From Alkalibacterium sp046484155 (GTDB lineage: Bacteria > Bacillota > Bacilli > Lactobacillales > Carnobacteriaceae_A), in the NCBI RefSeq assembly GCF_046484155.1, contig NZ_JAWOBT010000012.1, positions 1 through 43,480 on the forward strand: a DNA stretch of 43,480 bases, written 5' to 3'. A model generated the notes under the pieces. It was given only the letters and a program-made list of their open reading frames with translations, was not told the origin of the DNA and did no database searches. Each line of letters starts with the position of its first letter. The stretch's first letter is position 1. Shown piece after piece: positions 34,614 through 42,561 of this stretch. The position numbers were made by a program, and so were the translations under genes.

Positions 34614-36125
34614 ATGTTAGAAAATCAATTCAAAGCTTTGGAGGAATCCATAGATAAAGCATTGGCCAAGGATTTCAATCAAATCAATATAGAGGAAAGC
34701 GGAACGATTGTATCGATCGACAGCGGAATTGCTAAGGTTAAAGGGCTTAGAAATGTTAAAAATGAAGAGTTGATAGCGTTCCCAAACGGAACGATGGGTT
34801 TGGCTTTCAATCTAGACCCAAACGCTATAGGTGTTATACTCCTCGGGGATTTTTATGGCATTAAAGCAGGTCAAAAAGTGAAAAGAACATATAAAGTAGC
34901 AGACATACCGGTTTCAGAAGAATTTTTAGGAAGGATTATAAGTCCTTTGGGAAAAATCTTGGATGACCAGGGATCTGTAACGCCGGAAAAATATCTTCCG
35001 ATGGAAAGAGTAGCGCCGTCGATTATGAAAAGAGCCCCTGTATTTGAGCCGTTACAAACAGGTCTAAAAGTAATCGATTCCCTTTTCCCTTTAGGAAGGG
35101 GTCAAAGAGAATTGATTCTTGGTGACAGACAAACCGGCAAGACTACGATTGCAATCGATACGATCATCAATCAAAAAGACACTGACGTCGTGTGTATATA
35201 CTGTGCTATCGGTCAACAGATTACATCTGTATCAAAAATTATTAATACGCTTAAATCAAAAGATGCGATGAAAAATACAATCGTTGTGGTAGCAGGCTCC
35301 GAAGATCCACCGGGCGTTGCTTATATAGCTCCATATGCGGCCATATCTTTAGCGGAATATTTTATGGAAAAAGGCAGAGATGTGCTTGTTATTTATGACG
35401 ATCTAACCAAGCATGCAAGGGGCTACAGGGAGCTGTCTCTCTTACTGGAAAGACCGCCCGGACGGGAAGCTTACCCGGGAGATATATTTTATATTCATTC
35501 TAAACTTCTCGAGCGATCCACCCATTTAAAAGACGAGTTTGGGGGTGGAAGTATCACATCGCTGCCGATTATAGAGACACAGGCAGAAAATTTATCTGCA
35601 TATATTCCCACAAATCTTATTTCGATTACGGACGGGCAAATCTATCTTTCGCCGAAGCTCTACCAGAAAGGTAACCTTCCGGCCGTCCAAATAGGGTTAT
35701 CTGTATCCAGAATCGGTGCGAAAACCCAGCTTCCTTCATACCGGAATATAACCGGTGAGTTAAAGCTTGCCTATTCTCAATTTGAAGAATTAGAATCGTT
35801 TTCAAGTTTTGGGACGAGACTGGATGAATCGACCAAAAGAACGCTTGAACGGGGCTGGAGAATACGTCAGGTTTTAAACCAGCCGCAGCATTCACCGATC
35901 GAAGTTACAGAGCAAATAGGTGTTCTGATGGCTGTCACGACGGGGGTGTTGGACGCTGTTGCACTGGACAGAATCGATGAGGCGGAGGAACATATAAGAA
36001 AAGCTGTACGAGAAGACGATGCATTTCGCGAGCATTTATTGGGTGATGAAAAATTGAAAGATGAAGTAAAAAATACTTTTATAAAAAAAATAAAAGACAT
36101 ACTTAAAAGGGAGATGGATATCTGA
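34614..36125 (+). CDS. atpA: N-ATPase subunit alpha
   Basis: A 503-residue alpha subunit: N-terminal beta-barrel with SIDSGIAKVKGLRNV, Walker A GDRQTGKT (170-177), the VIYDDLTKHARGYRELSLLLERPPGREAYPGD block, and the arginine finger in VSRIGAKTQLP. It forms the F1 head with beta and holds the non-catalytic nucleotide sites. AGGAG precedes the ATG, and the stop overlaps the atpG start by one base (TGATG). Confidence 0.94.
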   Translation: MLENQFKALEESIDKALAKDFNQINIEESGTIVSIDSGIAKVKGLRNVKNEELIAFPNGTMGLAFNLDPNAIGVILLGDFYGIKAGQKVKRTYKVADIPVSEEFLGRIISPLGKILDDQGSVTPEKYLPMERVAPSIMKRAPVFEPLQTGLKVIDSLFPLGRGQRELILGDRQTGKTTIAIDTIINQKDTDVVCIYCAIGQQITSVSKIINTLKSKDAMKNTIVVVAGSEDPPGVAYIAPYAAISLAEYFMEKGRDVLVIYDDLTKHARGYRELSLLLERPPGREAYPGDIFYIHSKLLERSTHLKDEFGGGSITSLPIIETQAENLSAYIPTNLISITDGQIYLSPKLYQKGNLPAVQIGLSVSRIGAKTQLPSYRNITGELKLAYSQFEELESFSSFGTRLDESTKRTLERGWRIRQVLNQPQHSPIEVTEQIGVLMAVTTGVLDAVALDRIDEAEEHIRKAVREDDAFREHLLGDEKLKDEVKNTFIKKIKDILKREMDI

Positions 36126-36991
36126 TGCAGGGATTACAAGGGATAAAGAAAAGCATAGATTCCGCAGAAAATCTCCGCACCATTGTAAGCACGATGAAAG
36201 CACATGCTTCGGCCAACATCAATCAATTCCAAAACGCAGCCAAAGCTTCTATGGAGTATCGGAGCATTTTGGATATGTCTTTGTTTATTGTTTTATCAGA
36301 AGACGAAGAAATGGAATCATCTGAGGAAATTCAAAAGGGCAATACCCTTCATATTATATTTGGATCAGACCATGGCCTTGCTGGCAGGGTCAACGAAAGG
36401 ATAAGTTCTTTTGCCTTGGAACATATTTCCCAAAACACGGACGATAAAGTGATCGTCATCGGGCAGCAGATATTTCAAAGATTGAAGGATGATGTTACGA
36501 TTCGCAAGACTTTTATGCAGCCACAGTCAACAGACATTATTTTCTCCATGGTGAACAAATTACTTGTTCAGATCGATGAAATTCGAGACGAAATGCCTAT
36601 TGAAAAAATTGTCCTTTATTATAACAAGCCACATGATGCTTCAATATTTATCGAAGATACGGAATTACTCTTTCCAATCGATTTAGTGGAATTGTCAAAG
36701 AATAAAGTGCAATGGGAGTCAAAGGGCCTTCCTACCTATTTTGCGGAAAAGCAGGAAATCATTTCGGACCTAATAAGACAATATTTTTTCATCACACTAT
36801 ACCGTACCTTTTGCTTTTCTATGGCATCGGAAAATGCCAGCCGGCTAGCATCTATGCAATCTGCCGAAAAAAATATAGACAATCAATTAGAGGAACTAAA
36901 CGACTTATTTAGACGAAAAAGACAAAACAACATCACAGAAGAATTAAATGATATCATATCAGGATTTAAAGCGATAAGAAAATCAATATAG
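36125..36991 (+). CDS. atpG: N-ATPase subunit gamma
   Basis: A 288-residue central shaft subunit. The N-terminal helix (QGIKKSIDSAENLRTIVSTMKAHASANINQF) and the C-terminal helix (MASENASRLASMQSAEKNIDNQLEEL) form the coiled coil that rotates inside the alpha-beta ring; the middle (about 80-200) is the Rossmann-like body with FGSDHGLAGRVN. As last gene it completes atpDCQRBEFAG. No clear terminator follows; an RNA-like structured region begins about 70 bases downstream. Confidence 0.9.
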   Translation: MQGLQGIKKSIDSAENLRTIVSTMKAHASANINQFQNAAKASMEYRSILDMSLFIVLSEDEEMESSEEIQKGNTLHIIFGSDHGLAGRVNERISSFALEHISQNTDDKVIVIGQQIFQRLKDDVTIRKTFMQPQSTDIIFSMVNKLLVQIDEIRDEMPIEKIVLYYNKPHDASIFIEDTELLFPIDLVELSKNKVQWESKGLPTYFAEKQEIISDLIRQYFFITLYRTFCFSMASENASRLASMQSAEKNIDNQLEELNDLFRRKRQNNITEELNDIISGFKAIRKSI

Positions 36992-37002
36992 CTACAAAAG
37001 CC

Positions 37003-37160
37003 CTTATATTCTTATTATGCAAAACAAGAGACAGGTAATATCCAGAGTTTTGGTGTCAGATAGTGCGCCAAGAATAAGGGCCTAGAATATAGTGAGTGGA
37101 AATCCCACTGAGTAAGGTTTAACAAACCACTCACAGCGACTCTTGGACATTATCGGGCAA
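37003..37160 (+). ncRNA. Structured region, probable truncated group II intron 5' part
   Basis: From GTGCGCC at 37063 (a classic group II intron 5' end) the sequence can fold: CCAAGA (about 37068) with TCTTGG (about 37141), and GTGAGTGG with CCACTCAC around a small GTGG-AAAT-CCCAC hairpin, as in domain I of several bacterial introns. No reverse transcriptase gene or domain V was found, so it would be a fragment. A second pairing, AGCCCTTATATTCTT with AAGAATAAGGGCC, spans 37003-37084. The alternative is another structured RNA downstream of the ATPase operon. Confidence 0.45.
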
Positions 37161-37165
37161 CAATA

Positions 37166-37288
37166 ATGCAAGTTGGACGAGGTTATGATTTTACAGTTGT
37201 CAGAGTGGATAAAATAGAATTAAATGTAAGGACACAAATGTCTGAGATTTTTGCACAGGGGTTCATACAATGGCTTGAATATTTTTAA
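37166..37288 (+). pseudogene. N-terminal-like fragment, possibly of a GNAT acetyltransferase
   Basis: A 40-codon frame ending ..NVRTQMSEIFAQGFIQWLEYF-stop. The pattern resembles the opening of GNAT-type acetyltransferases found in Firmicutes (..R.QMSEIF..GF..WL..FSKD), cut short by a stop at 37286. There is no ribosome site. It is probably a remnant at the right end of the N-ATPase cassette. Confidence 0.35.
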
Positions 37289-37395
37289 AAAAAATAAGAA
37301 TATAATCACCAAGGCCTTTGTTCATATGGTTGTTATAGACCAATTATATATTGCTGACAACCGACGATTTGAAAGACATCCATTCTGTCCTCTCG

Positions 37396-37434
37396 AGCCA
37401 TGTCGAAAGCGTTACATTATTAACTAAAAAATAA
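37396..37434 (+). repeat. rlmD 3'-end repeat, copy 4 (displaced gene end, putative distal att)
   Basis: It reads S-HVESVTLLTKK-stop, the closest to the intact rlmD C-terminus at protein level apart from one extra Lys. Similarity starts at CATGTCGAAAGC. It carries its own terminator and is followed by ordinary chromosomal genes, so it may be the original rlmD end of the recipient chromosome. Confidence 0.82.
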
Positions 37435-37442
37435 GTATATAA

Positions 37443-37482
37443 GCCTCTGAAAATAGCGTATATCGCTGTTTTTAGTGGTTTG
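37443..37482 (+). terminator. Relic rlmD-type terminator beside repeat copy 4
   Basis: The arms CCTCTGAAAATAGCG and CGCTGTTTTTAGTGG (several wobbles) enclose the loop TATAT and are followed by TTTG. It has the same position and design as the terminator of intact rlmD. The gap from here to the exonuclease gene holds only a possible TATAAT at 37588. Confidence 0.7.
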
Positions 37483-37643
37483 TTAATTTTCAAGCAGATA
37501 AGCATTGTCAAGGAAATATCTCCCTCCCCTAAAGTTCAGTGTTATAGTGTGTTTAAAATTTAGTCACAATAATCGTTCTATTCCCTATATAATGTTAATA
37601 TGAAAAGAGTAGTTAGAGTAAAAAGTTATAAAGGAGCCTAACA

Positions 37644-38480
37644 GTGAGATTAATTACATGGAATATTGATTCATTAAATGCAACGTTGACGAGCGATTCA
37701 GCACGAGCGGTCATGTCTAGAGAAGTAATGAATAAGATAGTAGAGCAAGATCCGGAAGTTATTGCGATTCAGGAAACCAAACTACCTCGAACCGGGCCGA
37801 CAAAAAAACATGAGGGGATTATAAACGATTTATTTCCTGATTACGAATATGTATGGAGTATTTCTGAAGAACCTGCAAGAAAAAGTTATGCCGGCACGAT
37901 GTTTCTTTATAAGAAAAATTTAAAGCCTCTTGTGACCTATCCGAATATTGATGCCCCGGATACAATGGATGTAGAAGGACGTATGATCACGCTGGAATTT
38001 GACGATTTTTTTGTGACGCAAGTATATACACCCAATGCCGGTTCAGGATTAGTTCGACTAGAAGAGCGTCAACAATGGGATGAAAAGTATGCAGAATACT
38101 TGGCCAGTTTGGATGCTAAGAAGCCCGTTCTTGCAACAGGGGACTTTAATGTCGCCCATAAAGAAATCGATATAGCCCATCCAGACAGAAATCATCTGTC
38201 AGCTGGTTTTACAGATGAAGAGCGTGAAGGATTTACGAAACTTTTGAATAAAGGATTTACAGATACATTCCGGTATGTAAATGGCGATGTGACAGGGCAG
38301 TATTCCTGGTGGAACCAGCGTGCCAAAACAAGCAAAGTCAATAACTCTGGCTGGAGGATCGACTACTGGCTGGTAAGTGACAGGCTGGCTGATAAAGTAC
38401 AAAAATCAGACATGATTGATTCCGGAGAACGACAAGACCATACACCTTTAGTGCTTGATATAGATTTAGATCAAATGTAA
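37644..38480 (+). CDS. exoA: Exodeoxyribonuclease III / AP endonuclease (ExoA type)
   Basis: A 278-residue EEP-fold nuclease: ITWNID (Asn7), AIQETKLP (metal ligand Glu44), Y..YAGTMFLYKK, TQVYTPNAGSG, TGDFNVAHKEID (catalytic Asp/Asn), GWRIDYWLVS and the terminal DHTPLVLDI (catalytic His). It cuts DNA at abasic sites and degrades 3' ends in base excision repair. It starts at GTG 37644 with AAAGGAG upstream and ends with its own terminator; it appears monocistronic. Confidence 0.92.
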   Translation: MRLITWNIDSLNATLTSDSARAVMSREVMNKIVEQDPEVIAIQETKLPRTGPTKKHEGIINDLFPDYEYVWSISEEPARKSYAGTMFLYKKNLKPLVTYPNIDAPDTMDVEGRMITLEFDDFFVTQVYTPNAGSGLVRLEERQQWDEKYAEYLASLDAKKPVLATGDFNVAHKEIDIAHPDRNHLSAGFTDEEREGFTKLLNKGFTDTFRYVNGDVTGQYSWWNQRAKTSKVNNSGWRIDYWLVSDRLADKVQKSDMIDSGERQDHTPLVLDIDLDQM

Positions 38481-38497
38481 TACTACAAAAAAAGCTA

Positions 38498-38545
38498 ATG
38501 ATCCCCTGGAAGTAACTAATTAAGTTATTTCAGGGGATCATTTTT
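38498..38545 (+). terminator. Rho-independent terminator after exoA
   Basis: The arms ATGATCCCCTGGAAGTAACT and AAGTTATTTCAGGGGATCAT pair with one mismatch and G:U pairs around the loop AATT and are followed by TTTTT. Confidence 0.9.
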
Positions 38546-38605
38546 CGATTTATAATAAAAATGTGAAGTAACACTCAATGAAACACAAACAAAACAGAAA
38601 AAGGG

Positions 38606-38634
38606 TTGACTTCTCTCTCCTTTATTGGAATAAT
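38606..38634 (+). promoter_or_regulatory. Candidate promoter of the pyrKD leader
   Basis: TTGACT (38606-38611), a 17-base spacer and AATAAT (38629-38634). It lies 18 bases ahead of the first PyrR-type hairpin, so the transcript would contain both attenuators. Confidence 0.5.
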
Positions 38635-38651
38635 TAGACATAACAAAAGAA

Positions 38652-38748
38652 CCTTTAACATCAGTCCCGTGAGACTGAGAAGGAACGTAATAATATAGAG
38701 TAGGTCTATCTATATCCTTTTTCTCATACACGGAGAAAGGGTATTTTT
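38652..38748 (+). promoter_or_regulatory. PyrR-dependent attenuator 1
   Basis: The PyrR binding hairpin has CCTT pairing with AAGG and an upper stem TCAGTC/GACTGA capped by the hexaloop CCGTGA (consensus CNGNGA, 38667-38672). It is followed by an intrinsic terminator with arms TCCTTTTTCTC and GAGAAAGGGTA and six T (about 38712-38748). The GAGAAGGA on the 3' side of the binding hairpin can pair with the terminator's TCCTT..CTC, giving the mutually exclusive antiterminator. With high UMP, PyrR stabilises the anti-antiterminator and transcription ends. Confidence 0.8.
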
Positions 38749-38856
38749 TATTTGTTGTGAATCAAGTTTGTGAATAACTGTTTAAGTAGAACAGTTTCAA
38801 AATGGTAATTATTCAGATATACATCTTTGTATATCCTGATAAATCGAATCACCAGC

Positions 38857-38957
38857 ACCTTTAAGCAAGTCCTGTGAGGCATGCAAGGTTGTATAGGGAT
38901 ATGTGCGCTTAATTTTCTGCACGTCTACCTCTTTGCAGCTTTGCAAAGGGGTTTTTT
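38857..38957 (+). promoter_or_regulatory. PyrR-dependent attenuator 2
   Basis: A second binding hairpin: CCTT/AAGG outer pairs, GCA/TGC and GTC/GGC with the hexaloop CTGTGA (CNGNGA, 38871-38876). The terminator has arms CCTCTTTGC and GCAAAGGGG and six T (about 38927-38957). The GCAAGG after the hairpin can pair with CCTCTTTGC as antiterminator. It sits about 105 bases before pyrK. There is no gene between it and attenuator 1. Confidence 0.82.
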
Positions 38958-39062
38958 ATGTCTAAAAAATAATAAATGCATACTCAAAAAAGGTCATATA
39001 AGCAGCTTTATAAAATACCATTTTAATTGAAGTTACTGTAAAAATACTGGAGGCTATTGTTA

Positions 39063-39830
39063 ATGAAACTTATAGAGACAAATATAAAGTCAATTACCGT
39101 AATTGCAAAAGATACTGTCAAACTTAATATTCACGTAGATCAAGATCTTCTTGAAACGATTAGACCCGGACAGTTTGTCTATATTCAAATCGGATCCTCA
39201 AGTGAGCATATGCTCAGACGTCCGATTTCCATTGCTGATTTAGATAAGGAAGGAAATCAGTTAACACTTATTTACAAAGAACTTGGAGAAGGAACACGAA
39301 AGCTGAGTCGGCTAAGAAAAGATGATTCACTTAATATGCTCATTCCGTGCGGTAACGGGTATAGAATCGATCAGCTGGAGATGACACACGCTCTCTTAGT
39401 GGGTGGAGGTATTGGTGTGCCACCTCTCTACTATTTAGCAAAAAAGCTGATAGAAAAAGGGGTTCATGTCACTACAGTCATTGGATTTCAGTCAAAAGAA
39501 GATGTCTTTTATGAAGAGCAGTTCCAATGTCTTGGGAAGTGTTATGTGACAACAAATGATGGTAGTTATGGGCATCAAGGCTATGTCACAGATATAATTG
39601 AACAGGAGCAGCCTAAATTCGACTATTATTTTGCCTGTGGGCCCACCCCCATGTTAAAGGCGATTGAGATAAAACTTAAAGATGATAAAGGATTTCTGTC
39701 ATTGGAGGAAAGAATGGGATGTGGGATTGGCGCCTGCTATGCCTGTGTAGTTCCGACAAAAGACGAGAAAAGTAATAAGAAAATCTGTCAGGACGGACCC
39801 GTATTCCATTCAGGCGAGGTGAAAATATAA
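39063..39830 (+). CDS. pyrK: Dihydroorotate dehydrogenase B, electron transfer subunit PyrK
   Basis: A 255-residue flavoprotein: FAD-binding RRPIS (52-56), the NAD-binding GGGIGVPPLYYLAKKL (114-129), CGPTPML and a C-terminal [2Fe-2S] site with Cys220, Cys225, Cys228 and Cys242. It carries electrons from PyrD to NAD+ in pyrimidine synthesis. GGAGG is 9 bases before ATG 39063; the in-frame TTG at 39057 is too close. The stop overlaps pyrD by one base. Two PyrR attenuators control it. Confidence 0.93.
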   Translation: MKLIETNIKSITVIAKDTVKLNIHVDQDLLETIRPGQFVYIQIGSSSEHMLRRPISIADLDKEGNQLTLIYKELGEGTRKLSRLRKDDSLNMLIPCGNGYRIDQLEMTHALLVGGGIGVPPLYYLAKKLIEKGVHVTTVIGFQSKEDVFYEEQFQCLGKCYVTTNDGSYGHQGYVTDIIEQEQPKFDYYFACGPTPMLKAIEIKLKDDKGFLSLEERMGCGIGACYACVVPTKDEKSNKKICQDGPVFHSGEVKI

Positions 39831-40741
39831 TGTCTCTAGCAATCGAATTACCAGGATTAAAATTGAAAAATCCCATCATGCCGGCATCAGGATGTTTTAG
39901 CTTTGGCCGTGAATTTAGTCAGTTCTATGATCTGAGTGAACTGGGTGCCATTATGATCAAAGCTGCAACGGAGCATAAGCGGTTAGGAAATCAGACACCA
40001 CGTGTAGCAGAAACAAAATCAGGTATGCTGAATGCTATCGGATTGCAGAATCCAGGTGTCCATAAAATAATTGAAAATGAACTACCCTTTCTCAAAACAT
40101 TCGATCTTCCTGTTATTGCCAATATTGCCGGCAGTACGATTGAAGAATACGAAAATGTAGCCAAAGCTTTCCAACAAACTGATCTTATTGATGCGATAGA
40201 GTTGAATATCTCCTGCCCAAATGTTAAAGAGGGAGGTGTACAGTTCGGTACAATACCGGAAGTCGCCTATGAAGTCACAAGACGTGTAAAGAAACATTCT
40301 AATGTTCCCGTTTATGTGAAATTGTCACCAAACGCAGCGGATATTGTCAGCATAGCAAAAGCGGTAGAGAGTGCAGGTGCCGATGGGGTGACGATGATCA
40401 ATACCCTGACTGGGATGAAAATCGATCTCGATAAACGGCGTCCACTGTTGAGTAATAAGGTAGGTGGACTTTCAGGACCGGCTATCAAGCCTGTGGCTAT
40501 CCGCATGATTTATGATGTATACAAAGCTGTTAATATTCCTATCATTGGGATGGGTGGCATATTGACGCCCGAAGATGTTCTGGAGTTTTTAATGGCCGGT
40601 GCCAGTGCAGTTGCTGTGGGTACGGCGAATTTTCAGAATCCGATGATATGCAAAGAATTGATTGACCAACTGCCGGCTACTTTGAAAAAGTATGGATTTG
40701 AAAACGTAAAAGAAGCAATCGGGAGTGGACACAGCGTATAG
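39830..40741 (+). CDS. pyrD: Dihydroorotate dehydrogenase B, catalytic subunit (class 1B)
   Basis: A 303-residue FMN TIM barrel: KNPIMPASGCFSFG, the LNAIGLQNPG loop, LNISCPNVKEGGVQFG with Cys129 as the class 1B catalytic base, KLSPNAADIV, and IPIIGMGGILTPEDVLEFLMAGASAVAVGTANF for FMN phosphate binding. It oxidises dihydroorotate to orotate, passing electrons to PyrK. It is translationally coupled to pyrK (ATAATG). No other pyr genes are in the window, so the pathway is split in this genome. Confidence 0.95.
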   Translation: MSLAIELPGLKLKNPIMPASGCFSFGREFSQFYDLSELGAIMIKAATEHKRLGNQTPRVAETKSGMLNAIGLQNPGVHKIIENELPFLKTFDLPVIANIAGSTIEEYENVAKAFQQTDLIDAIELNISCPNVKEGGVQFGTIPEVAYEVTRRVKKHSNVPVYVKLSPNAADIVSIAKAVESAGADGVTMINTLTGMKIDLDKRRPLLSNKVGGLSGPAIKPVAIRMIYDVYKAVNIPIIGMGGILTPEDVLEFLMAGASAVAVGTANFQNPMICKELIDQLPATLKKYGFENVKEAIGSGHSV

Positions 40742-40873
40742 ACTTATCTGTTTTCACCAGTTAAAAGTATAAGGAAGATAAATAATTGTTAATCAGATCA
40801 TTAGAAAGAGTACCTAGACATGAGTGTTAAGATTATCAAGAAAATCATATAAGTGCGAACCATGGAAAGCTTG

Positions 40874-40922
40874 TAAATGCAGGGAAATGACAATGTAAAA
40901 TTGTTGTTTCCCTGCATTTTTT
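40874..40922 (+). terminator. Rho-independent terminator after pyrKD
   Basis: The arms AAATGCAGGGAAATGACAAT and ATTGTTGTTTCCCTGCATTT are nearly perfect, with loop GTAAA and a T-run. The rest of the 300-base gap up to the DUF3179 gene contains no gene. Confidence 0.92.
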
Positions 40923-41045
40923 AACATACTTTTTTTCTGCCATGAAAAGGAGCTCAATGAATTGATTTTTGACAGAAGTCAGTGGATAATTAAATAAGCA
41001 TAAAGTGACCACGGCCTATTCTTCATTAGTGTAGGAGGCGGAATA

Positions 41046-42074
41046 ATGAAAAGTCGAAAATATAAAATCATTGTCAGTTTGGCTATACTTGTTGTGATTG
41101 TTGTTGGAGTCTTTGTGCTTAGTAACAATCGGCAGTCTGAGGAAAATGAGGAAGCACAGACTGAAGAGGAACGAGCTGAATCCCTGATTGATTTTGAAAG
41201 CATGACCGATGAGCGACTCACGGCCTACCATGACTTTATTCAAAGTGGAGGACCTCCACCGGACGGGATACCACCTGTTGAGGAGGCAATATACGAATCT
41301 ATGGCAGAAGCGGATTCCCTCATGGAAGATCAGGATGCTGTTTTTATCGTCGAGTCCGAGGATAGGGTATTTATTTATCCCCAGCGAATTTTAGTATGGC
41401 ATGAAATCGTTAACGAAGAATTTAATGGCGAGAAGGTAAGCATTACCTATTGTCCCCTTACTGGTTCAGCCATTGGATATAAAGGAAGTTTTCAAGGAAT
41501 TGAAACAGATTTTGGCACCTCAGGAAAACTGATCAACAGTAATCTGGTGATGTATGATCGGGAAACCGACAGCTATTTCCCTCAAATTTTAGGTATTGCT
41601 GTGGATGGGGAGTTGAAGGGGCAGCGTTTGGAAGAATTCCCCGTTCTCTGGTCTACTTGGGGAAGGGTGAAGGAACAGTATGACGATGCTCGGGTATTAT
41701 CGGAAGACACCGGTTTTATCAGGGATTATACTGATGATCCCTATGGGTCCTACGTTGAAAGCAGTGGCTATTATATTAGTAACGCGTTAATTTATCCGGT
41801 AATGTTTGAAAATGACCAATTTCAAAATAAGGAAGTTATGATAGCCGGCCGAGTAGGAGACGAACCCTTTGCGATTCCAAAGAAATCATTAGCCGAGGAA
41901 AAAATCATCCGCTTTAATCTGGGGGACCATTCCCTTGTAGCTAATTATGATGAAGCGCTAGATACCGCAAGGGTTTTTATTGAAGATGAGGAAGAAGAAA
42001 TCTTTGTCAATTCCTATGATGTCATGTGGTTCGCTTGGTATGCTTTTTTCCCGGAGACGATGGTCTATGAATAA
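41046..42074 (+). CDS. DUF3179-domain protein, membrane anchored
   Basis: A 342-residue protein with a basic N-terminus and one hydrophobic anchor (about 7-26), then an acidic linker and the DUF3179 domain (about 60-335). The diagnostic motif is VSITYCPLTGSAIGYKG, with later FGTSGKLINSNLVMYDRETDSYFPQ and ..LEEFPVLWSTWGRVK. The domain is predicted to be extracytoplasmic; no biochemical function is known. AGGAGG stands 8 bases before the ATG. It overlaps the downstream membrane protein gene by 8 bases, so the two probably work together. Confidence 0.88.
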   Translation: MKSRKYKIIVSLAILVVIVVGVFVLSNNRQSEENEEAQTEEERAESLIDFESMTDERLTAYHDFIQSGGPPPDGIPPVEEAIYESMAEADSLMEDQDAVFIVESEDRVFIYPQRILVWHEIVNEEFNGEKVSITYCPLTGSAIGYKGSFQGIETDFGTSGKLINSNLVMYDRETDSYFPQILGIAVDGELKGQRLEEFPVLWSTWGRVKEQYDDARVLSEDTGFIRDYTDDPYGSYVESSGYYISNALIYPVMFENDQFQNKEVMIAGRVGDEPFAIPKKSLAEEKIIRFNLGDHSLVANYDEALDTARVFIEDEEEEIFVNSYDVMWFAWYAFFPETMVYE

Positions 42075-42534
42075 AAAACAGTGGTTTAATAAGTTTCGTA
42101 AAATTTGGGAGGATCCCAAGGCGAAGTTCGTGGGAATCCTTGTGATGGTTCTTTACTTTATCGTTTATCTCATTAGTATCGATCATCTATTTTTTCAAGA
42201 AGGGTCTTTTGAGGTGTTTGTAGTGGACAACCCACTTTCCAGAATGTACGTGTCAAGAGCTCCCTTCGTTTGGGAACCCATCGCGGCAATTACCTTTGGT
42301 GGCATTAGTATTTTTCTAGCACCGATGAATCTTTTGTTAGGGATAATCCTTGGAATACTTGTGGGATCCAACATCATGGTGGCAGTCTTTGCTTACCGCT
42401 ATCGAAAAACTTGTCGGATCAACACCGGCTATGGATTGCTAGGGACTTTACCCAGTATGTTAACGGGATTTGCTTGCTGTGCCCCTACTTTTCTCATTGC
42501 ACTAGCACCGGCCCTTTTGCGGTATATTTTATAA
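42067..42534 (+). CDS. Membrane protein coupled to DUF3179 gene, possibly 3' truncated
   Basis: 155 residues from ATG 42067, which lies within the last codons of the DUF3179 gene (ATGAATAA overlap). About four hydrophobic spans (22-42, 72-92, 95-118, 127-150) and a Cys pair in the last span (FACCAPTFLIALAPAL). I do not recognise the family. The frame closes at a TAA two bases before the foldback end of an IS200/IS605-type element, and the last span has no following loop or tail, so the original C-terminus may have been lost to that insertion. A longer frame from 41980 exists but is a shadow of the DUF3179 gene. Confidence 0.65.
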   Translation: MNKKQWFNKFRKIWEDPKAKFVGILVMVLYFIVYLISIDHLFFQEGSFEVFVVDNPLSRMYVSRAPFVWEPIAAITFGGISIFLAPMNLLLGIILGILVGSNIMVAVFAYRYRKTCRINTGYGLLGTLPSMLTGFACCAPTFLIALAPALLRYIL

Positions 42535-42561
42535 GGGGCGTTAGCGAGAAAACCTCTGGTT

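Noticed and set aside
23217..37434. Explaining the rlmD-end copies as degenerate duplicate rlmD genes
   Set aside because: None of the three extra copies has any rlmD sequence upstream of the common breakpoint, and the breakpoint is the same in each, which random decay would not give.
38525..38731. Minus-strand open frame of 68 codons
   Set aside because: It is antisense to the first PyrR attenuator and the exoA terminator; the openness is explained by the AT-rich leader and there is no ribosome site.
41980..42066. Longer start for the membrane protein gene
   Set aside because: This extension overlaps the DUF3179 coding region in another frame and adds a Lys/Arg-rich stretch without a ribosome site; ATG 42067 gives the natural translational coupling.
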